NCBI GenBank assembly: GCA_015680685.1
Contig: MNCI01010865.1
Span: 64,274-128,273 of the forward strand
Length of the DNA stretch: 64,000 nucleotides
From: Gnetum montanum
Lineage: Eukaryota > Streptophyta > Gnetopsida > Gnetales > Gnetaceae
Direction: 5' to 3'
Part shown: positions 30,440 to 42,073 of the stretch, piece after piece
How positions within the stretch are numbered: the first letter of the stretch is position 1
Layout of the letters: every line of letters begins with the position of its first letter
Notes under the pieces: generated by a model
Databases searched by the model: none
Told to the model about the DNA's origin: nothing
Seen by the model: the letters and a program-made list of their open reading frames with translations, nothing else
Made by a program: the position numbers and the translations under genes

Positions 30440-31200
30440 AGCACCACATCTACATAGATCCTTTCATCAAGGCAAAGAGGTAGCTACAATGATGGTTGAA
30501 TCCTAAACTAAATCATATCACAAAAGACGAGATTGAATAACTCCTCAAGGTGGGGTTCATCTATCCCATTGTAGATAGTGAGTGGGTTAGCCCACTTGTG
30601 ATAGTGCTAAAGAATGATGGAAAATGGAGGATCTATATCAATTTCAAGTTTTTGAACATGGCAACTTACAAAGATCACTTTTCGTTGTCATTTGTGAACC
30701 AAGTGTTAAACACCATTTCTGGGCATTGCTACTACAACTTTCTAGATGGTTATGTAACCAAATTCAGATCACATTGGAAGATCAGGCTAAAACAACATTC
30801 ACAAGTCCCTAGGGAACTTTCCCATATAGGAAGATGTTGTTTGGCCTATGCAATGCCCTTGTTACATTCCAACACCTTGTCATGAGCATCTTCGAACAAC
30901 ATATTGGTAGTAGGATGGAAGTCTTCATGAATAACTTCTCCACTTATAAGGCTAAATTTGAGCAAGCCTTAAACCATCTTGACTAAGTGTTGAAAAGGTG
31001 TGTAGAGACAAACCTTAGGCTCAACTAGCAAAAAAGCCATCTGATGGTCTAGGAAGGCATTGTTTTGGGGCACAGAATTTCTAAAAAAGGAATCGAGGTG
31101 AACCCTAAAAAAATAAGGGTCATCCAAAGAATTACCAAATAGCCAAAAATAGTCAAAGATGTGAGGTTATTCCTTGGACACTAGCTACTACTAATGATTC
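30440..31200 (+). pseudogene. Reverse transcriptase (element E)
   Basis: Open pieces 30550-30885 and 30624-30812 lie in different frames, showing a frameshift at about 30750-30770. Motifs are VGFIYPIVDSEWVSPLVIV, YINFKFLNMATYKDHFSLSF, then QIQITLEDQAKTTFTSP in the next frame. The active site reads VFMNNFSTYKAKFEQAL at about 30920-30970: both Asp have become Asn. Thumb motifs (GIVLGHRISKKGIEV) follow. Confidence 0.85.
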
Positions 31201-31900
31201 ATAGAGAATTTCTCTAAGGTCACTAAACTGTTGGTGAACCTAACAAAGAAGGATGCTCCATTTGTCTAGATAAAGGAATGTGAATGTGCATTCTAACACC
31301 TCAAGCAAAAACTCATGGAAACTCCAATTCTATGAGCACTTGACTAGTCTAGACCATTTCACATCATGGTAGATGCATTGAAGTATGCCTTCAGAGCTAT
31401 GCTCATGCAATTGGAAAATTAGAAATGTCCTTACTACATCCATTATGCAAGTAGAAGCATTGTGGATGTGCAGCTAAATTACACCACAACAAAGAAAGAA
31501 TTGATGGCAGTGATGTTCACTTTGGAAAAATTTAGGCACTATGTGCTTGGATAAAAGGTGTTCATGTACATAGACCATAGTGTAATCTGATTCCTAATGA
31601 ACAAACCAACAATGAGCCCCCATGTCACATGGTGGCTGGTGATCTTGCAAGAATTCAATCTTACAATGGTAGATCAAAAGGAAACTGAGAATGTGGTTGA
31701 TGGTCACCTATCTTGGTCATGATGGGATAACAAAGAGAAGGAGAGCCCACTATCAAATTAGTTTCTTAATGAACTTCTCTTTTCTAAGGCTATAACTAAA
31801 AAAATACCCATTAAATCCAATTGGTACGATCACATTCTCACCTATCTTTTCACTTAGGAGATGTCATAGGAGTTAAACCACAAGAAGAAATAACGGTTTC
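31201..31900 (+). pseudogene. RNase H (element E)
   Basis: Matches the RNase H of A and B: MVDALKYAFRAMLMQLE (about 31367-31420, first Asp), SIVDVQLNYTTTKKELMAV (31455-31510, with the Glu), and the HYVLG/YIDH region at 31540-31580. Several stops occur. Confidence 0.7.
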
Positions 31901-33100
31901 TTCACTAGGCAAAATGCTTCATGGAGTTCAATAAACACCTTTACAAGGTGCGCATCGATGGCCTAGTTCATTGGTATATTCTTGATGCTAATCAACTATG
32001 TGTTCTCCAAGATGCTCATGAAGGTCCTTGTGGGGGCCACTATGCTAGGAGACACATGGCCATTAAGATCCTCATGGTAGGTTATTATTGGCCAACACTT
32101 TTTAGGGATGCTCACCAATTTTCCTGCTCTTATGAATGCTACCAACATGATGGTGGAATGATTGCTTGTATGGAGAAACCTTAGCATTGGATCTAACCAT
32201 TGAAGCCCTTCAACATTTGGGGCATTGACTTCATGGATTCCATCACACCCATGTCAAATGGAAAGACATACATCATATTCACTGTTGACTATTGTATGAA
32301 ATGGCTAGAAACTATAGCTATCATTGATTGCACATCTTCTATGAGTGCTTTTTTGTATAACAAAATGTTGTAAATGGGTTTGGATTGCCACATTCACTTA
32401 TTTTTTATAACGGTACTCATTTTAAAAGAACTACCTTTCAAAAACTCAAGCAATGCTTAGAGTTAAACATAAATTAATAACACCCTACCATCCCAAGCCA
32501 ACAATCAAGCAAAGGTTACAAATAGAAAAATAACAAAGATACTAATAAAAACTATTAGTAAATATAGGAGGGATTAGAGCACAAAACTCAACGATGCCTT
32601 TTGGACCATTTTCTTCACATGAAAACTTCCTATACGCTACTCTCCCTATGAGCTTGCATACGGAAAATTGCCAATACTTCTAATTTAAGCTGAGATTCGT
32701 ACACTATCAATAGCTTATGACCTTAACCTTGACTTGAGTTTAGCACAAAAAGAAAGATTAATGAACCTTAACTTGCTCAACGAGAATCAATTAGTAGTCC
32801 TATCATCTAGCGAGTTGCACAAGGCATTCAACAAGCAACAACATGATCTTAGAATAAGAAAAGTCAAGTCTTAACCAAGAGATAAGATCCTCTACTATAA
32901 TCCCACACATGTACCACAAAGCACCAAGTTCCAAATGTTATGAGGGGCCTTATGTTATGTATGAAACCTTTTCTTCTAAGGCCATGTTAATATACAAACC
33001 TAAGAGCCCAAACAAAAAACTGTTGCCCAACATGCAACAAATAAGACCTTTTCCTAAGCCTAAGAGAGATAGTAACCAAAACACCTCAACAAATGGATAG
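31901..33100 (+). pseudogene. Integrase (element E), catalytic Glu replaced
   Basis: Open from 31921 to 32184. The zinc region is CVLQDAHEGPCGGHYARRHM (two His), then CSYECYQ, with an odd CX3C spacing. The core has FNIWGIDFMDSITPMSNGK (first Asp, about 32212-32270). The second site reads YNGTHF with Asp lost to Tyr (about 32408). The third reads ANNQAKVTNRK, Lys for Glu (codon 32512-32514), after a 1-bp deletion. The C-terminal YSPYELAYGKLP and the HDLRIRKVKS segment follow. The last open piece, 32909-33100, ends ..PFPKPKRDSNQNTSTNG. Confidence 0.8.
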
Positions 33101-35046
33101 GCACACTTAATTTTTTGAATCTCCTCTTTCTAACTCAGTCGTGGAGGAGATGGCCATCCATGCTGATCAATTAAAATGGCTTCTCAGTTTTTACACTTTT
33201 TTGTTTTGCATCATTTTTTGTTTTACATCATCTTTAGTATATTTTTCTCTTTCTTAAATATTTTACAAATTCTTCTATATTTTACTTTATTTAGTCTGGA
33301 TTTTTCTAATACTTTCCTAATTTTTTGTTTTATTTTTCTTTATTGCTGCTAGGACTAAGTGCAACTGTAACTATTGATTGATGGTGGTTTGTACTATAAT
33401 GTTATTTGATTGCTAATATCTAGATTCTATCTTTGAATTTTGGTACGAATAACTAAGACATGGTTTCTTTTTCATGATAATAGGTAGTGAGTCCATGTCA
33501 TCCACCCATCCACAAACTCTATGGTCTACCCTTGTTTTGGAAATATGAGGTCACTTCCTTAATAAAACTTATAACAAAATTATGACCTTGGTAGTTTTCA
33601 AACTTGGGAAGGATAAAATGGATAGACATGGTGTGACTTCAAGAGGATTTGATGCTCTCTATACTTGCCTACCCTCTTGGGTGCATGAGCACTTTCATGG
33701 ATTTCTCACCATTCCACTATCAACCAATAACAAGAAGCTAAAAATCTTTGCATGATGTGGTTCCCATCATAAATAAATAAAAATAAAAAATAAAAAAAGA
33801 GAAATACAATAGTGGAAATTCAAAGCACACCCCTTGGACAAAATAATGGTCTACAAGAAATGGTTATGGAACTAGAAAGACATGTTACCCATGCCTAAAG
33901 GTCCCCTCTAACTANNNNNNNNNNNNNNNNNNNNNNNNNNNNNNNNNNNNNNNNNNNNNNNNNNNNNNNNNNNNNNNNNNNNNNNNNNNNNNNNNNNNNN
34001 NNNNNNNNNNNNNNNNNNNNNNNNNNNNNNNNNNTAATGTGAAGTCACTAAAAGAGATTGGTTTTTGTTCGAACTGAGGATGGATTTTATCAGGTCATAT
34101 TAACCACAACATTCACAAGGGACTTCATGTGACCACAGTATAGGACTCCATTCCACTCTTTACCTCATCCTTCTATGCTTTCCATAACTCACCTCACTAT
34201 CATTTTTCATGCATAAACTCCTCCCTTGAACAATACACAAAGTGGTAATACTCCTTGCAATAGTGGTAGTCTTATGGTGTGAATCCTAGGGATGAAACAA
34301 CGTGATATCATTAGAAAGTGGTTTGGACTTGGTTTAAATCTCAAAAAGAAGGACTAATGATTACTTTAACCATCAATTACACACAAGAATTCATTATGCC
34401 TATGGTAAGATACCCTACGTCCTAGTTTTAGAAATCCCTTCTATAGTCCATCTCACCACAATGTATATATAATCATAACTTCTAGTTCTAGATAATATAG
34501 TGTTATTTTCCCAATCTAGTGATACTAACATGTGTGTATTGCTAGACAAGTATGTCTTACATTCAACTCCTTAAGTGCCTAAAGGCACTTTTGGGTGTGG
34601 TTATACAAGGGCACTAAGGGCTGGAGCTTGCTTTAGGGAGGATCCACTTGTATAACTCTTGTATTTCATACTTGAAAAGAAATTCCACATCATCTTATGC
34701 CTTCCAAAATAATCCAAACTTAATAAATACTTACCATAACATCTAATAATCTATCTATACATTTAAAACTCATAACCCATCTCTTATCCATTCAATAAAC
34801 TTTCATTGTGTGAGATACCTTCCTTATGAACTTTGAACACCAAATTTTCAAAAACTATGCATCATTAATGGCCCAAGACCCTTTCGACAAGTTTCATATC
34901 TTCCAGACATTCCATTTGACTCATTTTTTCCTCGAAAATTCAATGAAAAATTTAAAAAATTTTACGGTGACATCGTAGTGCCTACAATGTCATATCTGTG
35001 ATGTATCACCTACAATGTCATGAAAATAAAAATAATATATCTATGT
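33101..35046 (+). other. Post-pol spacer of element E
   Basis: Starts with GAATCTCCTC..GTCGTGGAGGAGATGG, the purine run also seen in A and C, then T-rich sequence. The 33480-33915 block is shared with A and C. No ORF is seen. The right end (34960-35040) has repeated GTCATATC/ACAATGTCAT motifs. Confidence 0.55.
33915..34034. other. Assembly gap (120 N)
   Basis: A run of 120 undetermined bases in the spacer of element E. Confidence 1.
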
Positions 35047-35953
35047 TGATGAGAGGTGAGCATACCCTATGCCCAATCATGTAAATTACAAGCATTCACA
35101 TATAATCTAGTCAAATTCTACAAACCTTAAGTTCCTAAGAACACTGGTTCTAAGAACTGAAATCTAATCATGACAATCATGGTCTTCCCAACTACACTTG
35201 TGAAGCTTAGTTGTATGGTTAAGTGTAATTGGAGCACATGATTTTTATTATTTTATATTTTATTCACCTATGCTTAATAAAAATTTGAAACTCAATTTGT
35301 TAACCAATTTAACTAATTTGATTACTAATTAAACTTACTATCCTAATATAAGCATCTGATTCCACTTTCCCTACACATCTTGAATGCATACAACATTGCT
35401 GGGTTACCAAGCATTAAGAGCTACTAGGATTACCAAGCACTGTACGTTATACTCGAAGCAGTCATACTTATGTGTTTAATCTATTTAGCTTAATTATTTA
35501 ATTAATTAAAGTCTTACTTATCTTAATTAATCATTTAATTAATGAAAATGATAAATGTAGAAATAAATAATTAATCTATTCCAAGTGCTACAAGGTTTGA
35601 TCAAAAGGCTCATCTTTATTACCATTCACACTGATGTGCTTAGGTACATTAGTGCTTGAATAAAGATCCATACACTTCCTAACTCCTATTGCAGGCACTC
35701 AGAAAAAATATTCTAACTTTCAAATGAAAAAACTACAAGAGCTCTTCTACAGCTATGACAACATCCCCATAAAAATGGTAGATGAACATGTATTTATAGA
35801 CTTTATTATGGAGCTACATTAATGGGGCCTCATAAAATTAGCAAATGCTACATCGATAGGGCAACACCACATTGACAGGGCCACATTAATGAGGACCTGT
35901 TGATGAGGCCATCGCGATGGGGATCCATCGATGCGACACTTTGACGCTTCATC
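35047..35953 (-). repeat. 3' LTR of element D (907 bp)
   Basis: On the + strand it runs TGATGAGAGG..GCTTCATCA, so both ends show the TGATGA/TCATCA inverted terminal motif. A TATA-like TATAAATACA (minus) lies at about 35790-35800. The U3 part has CATCGATG-type repeats (35850-35950). The flank at 35046 lacks a primer site, as expected for a 3' LTR. Confidence 0.88.
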
Positions 35954-35964
35954 ATACCCCCACA
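35954..35964 (-). promoter_or_regulatory. Polypurine tract of element D
   Basis: On the minus strand TTGTGGGGGTA directly precedes the LTR start TGATGAAGC. Confidence 0.8.
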
Positions 35965-35994
35965 ACTAAATGAAAACTCATCCTCAACTTCCCT

Positions 35995-36096
35995 TACAAA
36001 ATTGAAAAGGTATAGAATTATTGATTGACACTTGACACAAAAAATTACAAAATTGAAAAGGTATAGAACTATTGATTGACACTTGACACAAAAAAA
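35995..36096. repeat. 51-bp tandem duplication in 3' UTR of element D
   Basis: TACAAAATTGAAAAGGTATA starts at 35995 and again at 36046. The two 51-bp units differ by about two bases. The equivalent region of B (47690-47740) has only one unit. Confidence 0.85.
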
Positions 36097-36186
36097 CTAA
36101 GTGTGTAAATTTATAGATTAATATCATTACAAAAATTTGGTGTGTTTATGACACAAAATTGAACACTATATATGACTACTTCAAAT

Positions 36187-38563
36187 TAGACAGCACATTC
36201 TCTAATGGTATGAAGATGGTTGAGAAGATCAAATAGTCCTAGGCAGTGGAGGATCCTGAGATTCCAAAGGACCTTCACCAACTTCAAGCACACGCAGTGG
36301 CTAAGGAGGCTATGGTTATTCTATTGTAGCTGCTATCATTGGTGGAAGTTAGAAGGCATCCAATAATGCCTACATCTTCTTCTCCTTGCTCCAGGGATCA
36401 TTCATAGTCCATGTGCATCATCAATGTGGGCTAGAATGGGGATATCCCATGGACATGGCATTATCAAGATCAACTCCTTAACTTTGACAAACCAAGCAAC
36501 AAATTGTTTATGTTTGACATTGAACACCCTGACTACATTTTCCAGCTCCTAGTAGTCATTAATTCTTTTAGCTAGGCTCTTGGTAGTGGATATCTGATTG
36601 GTATATTTGTCCTTAAGAACCTTGATTTTAGCATTTGCCTCTACAAGTTTTTACTTGGTGTCCTTGTGATGCTTGAACTCAACCTCGTACAATAAGTAAG
36701 AGCTAGCTACCTACTTTTCCAATGTTGAACATGATCATCTAATAGTCAACATAGCTAGTTTTGTGTACCAAAGATTGGAAAGCTCCATATATTTAGTCAT
36801 CTCCTCTATTTGCAACTTCTTTAGGCAAATTTTTACTTTATTGTATTAATCAATCCCATCAATGATGGGTTGCCAGAATTCACATCCTTGTTGGAGTTGC
36901 TAGAGGGTCTCATTCACCTTTTCCTTTGCCACTTGAATGTGTTTCTCATTTATTTCCTTCTATAGGATGACTTGGTCTCTGTAGTGATCTTTGGCTCTCT
37001 CAAATTTGAGAGCCTTTGATTTCTAGTTTTAGTCTTTTGACGAAGGGCATAGACCTCCTCCATGTAGACATTTCTATTATCATGCTAATTTCCTTAACTC
37101 TATATTTACTTTGGCTAGTTACTCCTACTATTGTTCGATAAAATTAGTAAATTATTATTTATGCACATCAATGTTTCACAGGTGATGATTTTCTACCATC
37201 AACTAAACATTCTCTTAGTAGGATAGAGCCAAGGCCTTCTAAATTTTATGATGGATGGCCTCTACTAAGGATTTATAGAACACTGCCATCTCCATCACAC
37301 ACTCAACCCCTTTCAACCTAGTGTGAAGTTGTTCAAGAGCTTCATCCACAATCTGGGCTCCTAGTTTAGCAACTTCTGTAGCCAATCATTTATTCAACTC
37401 CTTGGCTATTTTCAATTGTCCTTCCAATATAATATTCTTGCCTCTTGCCTCTAGCAGCTCTAACTAGGTTGCAGTTATATTATCTGAAAGGTCAAAGACA
37501 TTTGAAAGTGATTACCTGGTTCCTACTAATTAGTCTAGTAGTTATTCATGTTGTGCTAAGTTTATTCTGCTACTTCTGGTCTCTATGGATGTGTGAACAT
37601 CTTTAAGTATAGGCGTTGTAGGTGCATTGAGTGTCTCAATGATTCTATCAACAACCATCTCTGTTGTTGTCTCTTGCCCTTGGTGCTACATCACTAATAC
37701 TGTTATCCCCTCACCCTTCTCCAAGAGCACCGAAAAGGTCACAGTGTTCCTAGAAATTTCCAATAGTTGCTATTGTTCTAAGAGAGATGTCATTATCTCT
37801 CTACCACTAGGATCTGACCTCGTGGACAATTACATTCATTGGGAAAAAAATATGGATTCTTGATAAACCTCGTGGACAATTACATTCATTAGTTGTGAAA
37901 GGCTACAATCTTGTAATGGATTCTTTCTGCCAATGTGAGGATGTCGTACTCCTTGCAATCAATACCATAGCACCATTAAATCCATTTATTTTTGATGCTA
38001 GGATCTATCTGCATTAGAATCTCGGCAAGATTCATCTTAGTTTCAAGCAACCCAAGTGCCTTCACAATGGCTTGCACTGAGTAGGACACTGAAATGTGTT
38101 TGATCTTGATCATTGAATTAGCCTACCTATTGTTCCAAAATAGAAATGTCTCTCCCATATACCACTCCTCACTTGAAGTGATAATTGTCCACACAAGAGA
38201 GGTCTTCAGTAGGTCTTGTACCTCTTTAGGTGCTTGCTCAAAGAAAGAGCCAAAGCTCCACTCTTGAAGCACTATTTTCTAGACCTCCCTTGACCTGATT
38301 TGGTTTAGGTAGGCTTTCATCAAGGTCACCTCAAGGTTTACTTATTGGGCTGGTGCTTCATCCCAGTGGAAATGTTCTATTGCTACCACATGTTCTAGAA
38401 TCTGATGAATAGACTCCACTTCAACCTTTTCCCTAAGAGATCTTGTGGCATGCATTGTAATCAGTTCTTCCTGGGCCAATTCTTGGCCCCTTCCCATTCT
38501 TAGTTATTTTTCCCTTGGTTGAGATGGTCCTTCTTCCTTTGTGTGTTTTTCCTTTTGTGTCAT
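36187..38563 (-). pseudogene. Extra ORF between pol and 3' LTR, function unknown (element D)
   Basis: Homologue of 6868-9612 and 47842-50064. It starts at ATG 38563 (MTQKEK..). Landmarks on the minus strand: EEWYMGETFLFWNN, KIKHISVSYSVQAIVKALGL, LNLAEIL-type and QIDPSIKNKWI, then CYGIDCKEYDILTL. From about 37500 to 36600 there is a long region with heptad-like Leu/Lys/Glu pattern (coiled coil). The C-terminal block ends EVGEGPLESQDPPL at about 36240. Stops are present but fewer than in A. A local 50-bp direct repeat is present at 37818-37891. No membrane segment or signal peptide was seen. The family is not recognised. Confidence 0.65.
37818..37891. repeat. Local direct repeat in the extra ORF of element D
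   Basis: CCTCGTGGACAATTACATTC occurs at 37818 and 37868, 50 bp apart. B has a single copy of this region. The duplication adds 50 bp and so shifts the frame. Confidence 0.75.
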
Positions 38564-38880
38564 CTGCCGTCACAACACATCTATGGATTAGTAGATATAA
38601 TTTGTAACTTAAAATTTTTGGATACCTTATCTCATTAATTAGTTACACTTGGCTAAAATTGAACCATGGCTATGGTTGAAGCATGAAGAATTTGGAATGG
38701 AGTTCCAAATTGAAGTCATAAAAAGTCCCTTGTGGAAGTGTGTTTAAATGGCCTGAGAAGATCTATCCTCAGTCTAGACCAAAACCAACCACTTTCAGTG
38801 ACTTTGCATCTTCACTCCAAGACTAACCCACCCCCTTGAGACACAACATTGCTCCTACAAAACAACCATTGTTCCCCAAC
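38564..38880. other. Deletion junction of element D (RT to integrase missing)
   Basis: 38580-38670 matches the sequence just upstream of the extra ORF in B (50070-50160). From about 38880 the sequence matches the protease-RT linker of B (54200-54330). Between them, 38670-38880 is unassigned. In B the same interval holds about 4 kb. Confidence 0.65.
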
Positions 38881-39700
38881 TCTTCCCAATTGGTATCATC
38901 ATTTTCATTATTAGAGAGTTATCGATGAACTTACTCTATCTCATCCATGCCAATGACATAAGTGCATGTTAGGCTCTTAGTAAGTACCATGCACATTGTG
39001 TTGCTTTCAGAATTAGTGCTCATCCATTTGGTATCCTCTTGTTTTGTGGCTACTACATACAAATACTTTTGTTTATCTACTTCATGTGCACACTACTTGC
39101 ATATGGAAATAGATGCTCATTTCACAAACTCGAGTTTCTACATGCACTTACACCCTGTATTGCTATACGCAATGGATGGAACTTGTTTCTTCTCAATCTT
39201 TCCAAATGCATTTTCCTTAGATATCTCTAGGAAAATATCTCTGATGCCCATTCTTGCATCAATAGTTCTTAGTCATGCCCTTCCCATAATGATTGGTAAG
39301 TCCCCCTTACAATTCTCAACCTTGATTACTAGGAAATTGGTAGGATAAGACCACCCACAAATAGTGGTCATAATGTCTTCTACTAGTCCTAATGGAATAG
39401 TAATGGACTAGTCTACCAACTCCAATCGGATATTGCTTTTCTTGAGAGGCAACAAGTTATAGGGAGTATATATCTCATGAGAAATTAAGTTAACATGGGA
39501 ACTTAAATCAAGAAGAGTTTTACATGGCTCATTCCTAGCAATCTGTAAATAGATAAGAGGACTTCCAAGATTAGCTAATTTCCTAAGAAGGTTACCAAGC
39601 CAGATCCAATTAACTATGGCATGAGTAAGCATAACAATATGGATTTTGGGCAATATTTGGTTTGAAGGGTTCCTAATGGAATTGTTTATAGAGAATGAGA
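38881..39700 (-). pseudogene. Protease and linker (element D)
   Basis: The open piece 39408-39653 (minus) reads MPKIHIVMLTHAIVNWIW.. and includes NEPCKTLLDLSSHVNLISHE. The catalytic Asp is at 39507-39509 but the following Ser/Thr-Gly is changed to Leu-Ser. NIRLELVD and SITIPLGLVEDIMTTICGW follow to the left. The linker towards RT continues to about 38881. Confidence 0.75.
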
Positions 39701-41095
39701 AAGGAGTAGGGTAACCAATCGCCTAAGTCTGTGAGGGCTTACTAGGACTATTAAATTGGAAAAATGATACTTTACAAGCCTGAGGGTCTGAACCACTTGG
39801 TTGATTAACCAATTTTAGATTCACAGCCCTATTAGCATTGCGTTGCTACAACTAGGTTGAAAGTTCATCCTACATGGATGGAGCAGGCAATAGCTACATT
39901 AAGGATGGAGGAATAGGTGCATGAATAGGAGAAGGATAAGGGTGGAATGTGGTATCCCTCTAGAATTTGGAGAATGAGATCTATAGTATTCGAGAGGATA
40001 GTAGTGATGTTGGAAAGGAGAAACATGACTCAAAGAGTTACATGGAAATAGGGGTTGCTAAATGTAATACCCATATGGATCTGGTTGTCTATAAGGGTAC
40101 TATTTCCTACACAGTGGCATCACCCATGGCTATGGTTGCTACTATTATTAATACTACTCATACAATTGTGGTGGAGTTCCACTTGGATAATATTGTTGTT
40201 GCTAATAAAAATGCTTGGGATTGCCTTGAGGATAAGGTAATCTTCTGGGTGTTTTTCTTTTTTCTAGTCATGGATTCAAAGCATACACCCCAAACTCCTA
40301 TAAGTGTGACACAATAGGGCAAAATCCCTTAGGATGTTCATATTTGCAGATGTCACACCCATCATCATCATCTGATTCAGTTTCTGCGATTTCCTCTACG
40401 ATAGCAATCTTGCCCTTACCCCTTTGGTTGGCACATTTAGCTTCCTTTTGCCTCCTATAGTCACGATCACTACTTTATTCTTTGGACTCTTCAGCAATTT
40501 TAGGAACAATTTAAAATCTACTATCCATAGATTTCCTCAACTAATGTACCTTGGTCAAAGTTTTAAAGGTAAATTTTTGAATCGGAAATATTTTCTATTT
40601 CTAATTCACCACCTCATCAAGTGGTGATTCCTCCTCACTATTACAAAATTGGACCTCCCTCTTACAAATGGAAGGATCTTGATTATATTCCTATGCTCTT
40701 TCATGTTTCCTCGACTTTTCTTCTTCTTTTGCTACCTACTCAATTAGCCTTTGGACCTAATGGGCTCTTAACTTTGACACTCTTCCTTAGGTGTAGATCC
40801 TAAGAGTTCTACTCATTTCATAGAAAATCCCATCTATGATGTGGCAAAGTTGTTCTTGCTGAAAGTAACCATAGCCAGGGCATCAGTGTAATAAGGAATA
40901 ATATCTACCCATGGTAGCATCCAAGGACTCATGTGCTCCTTACTTCCAACCTTAAATCTACCTTCTTGAATTGAATACTCAGGAGTACATTTGATACTTG
41001 TCATTAAATAGTTCAAGCATCGTACTCCATCTATGAATTGATTCCAACTCCAAGGACTAGTACTAGATTTCTGCTTCTTTGATGAGTATCATGGA
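39701..41095 (-). pseudogene. gag C-terminal half with intact zinc knuckle (element D)
   Basis: The capsid part is open at 40834-41016 (KCTPEYSIQEGRFKVGSKEH..). The nucleocapsid knuckle at 40319-40357 reads CDICKYEHPKGFC, a complete CX2CX3HX4C. It follows an acidic DDDDG run, as in B. The Tyr/Pro/Gln-rich tail runs to about 39700. The gene is cut at 41095 by insertion of element C. Confidence 0.8.
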
Positions 41096-41948
41096 TGATA
41101 AAGTGTATTTTATCTAGCTCTGATATCGGATACCTAATATCAGGGTCCAAAAGCAATATTGGATATTTGATATCTTGGCATGTATGCCAACCTATAAATA
41201 TAGTTCTTGGGCACATGGTTTGGGCATAGTTTAGTTAATAGAGTAGCCAAACACTTATAGTTTTATTCTATAGTCTTAAAGAATAGTCAATGTGCGTCCA
41301 CAGTGTGGATCTGAGTTAGTTGTACAGCGTCTTATTCGAGTGGTAATGTACCTAGACATATTCCATGAATGGCAATAAGATCAAGATTGATTCTTATTTA
41401 TTAGAGCACTTTAACCTAGATTAAATTTACTTTTAATGAAATTTATATTCCATGTACTTAGTTAATATTTACATTTCCATGCACATTAATAAATTTACAA
41501 AATGAGCATAACCATTTTTCAGCATAATGATGTATTTGCTTGGTAATCCTAGCAACATTTTTGCTTGGTTCGCCCAGTAGCATAGCACTTGGTAATCCCA
41601 GTAGTGGATACATGGGTTTAAGATGTGTACAACAACCTAGGAATGGACACTCATCACCCATAGGATAGTTTAGACTTTACTTTTCATTGTTAATTAGCTA
41701 AAATAATTAATTTCTTTATTATCATTAGGAGTAGCTTAGGGTCGAACAACATCAAGAATCATATGCCTCACTCTAGACTAAATCATACGTGACAAAGCTA
41801 CCACTAGTCCAAGTGGGAAGACAACAAATTGTGGTCAAGGCATAACGATTTAGATGCACAACTAGTCCCATCCATGAAATTTGAATAGATCATGGATGAA
41901 TGCTTATGATTCATATGGTTGGGCCTAGGGATACCTCACTGCTCATCA
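41096..41948 (+). repeat. 5' LTR of element C (853 bp)
   Basis: Starts TGATAAAGTG and ends GCTCATCA, followed at once by the primer site. A TATA-like CTATAAATATAG lies at 41192-41203. Three CTTGGTAATCC..AGTAG short repeats lie at about 41538-41610. It is homologous to 46490-46990 and to the solo LTR at 60743. Confidence 0.9.
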
Positions 41949-41967
41949 TTGGCACCTTTGTCAGGGA
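41949..41967 (+). promoter_or_regulatory. Primer binding site of element C
   Basis: TTGGCACCTTTGTCAGGGA follows the LTR. It resembles the TGGCGCCGTTGCCGGGGA-type site reported for Tat/Athila elements, with C-to-T changes at the former CpGs. The copy in B is TTGGTGCCATTGTCGGGG. Confidence 0.75.
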
Positions 41968-42073
41968 TGGTACTAGTTATCTAGATTAGTTATATTATAC
42001 ACAATCATTGTAAATGCATTAACAATATATGTTTCAAAAAATGTTACATCACACACATCACTAACTAAAAATA

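Larger units (their letters stand above)
29190..35046 (+). mobile_element. Element E: Tat/Athila-like Ty3/gypsy fragment
   Basis: Protease, RT, RNase H and integrase on the + strand, followed by the family's long spacer. Gag and the 5' LTR are absent on the left, where it abuts the 5S modules. On the right it is cut at 35046 by the LTR of element D. An assembly gap falls in the spacer. It is closely related to A and B. Confidence 0.85.
35047..41095 (-). mobile_element. Element D: Tat/Athila-like element with pol core deleted
   Basis: On the minus strand: gag C-terminal half, protease, then a jump to the extra ORF and the 3' LTR. RT, RNase H and integrase are missing. The upstream side is cut at 41095/41096, inside gag, by the LTR of element C. 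The remainder of gag and the 5' LTR are not found beyond C. Confidence 0.85.

Noticed and set aside
38962-39348. 128-codon + strand frame
   Set aside because: Shadow of the protease/linker of D on the minus strand; the 54489-54686 frame is its counterpart in B.
39967-40317. 116-codon + strand frame
   Set aside because: Antisense shadow of the gag tail of element D. The similar + frames 55380-55580 and 55553-55825 shadow gag of B in the same way.
41080-41095. TGATGAG at 41080 as the start of the LTR of element C
   Set aside because: The sequence up to about 41095 still matches the gag of B (56375-56405), so it belongs to D. The shared LTR sequence with the 3' copy starts at TGATAAAGTG, 41096.
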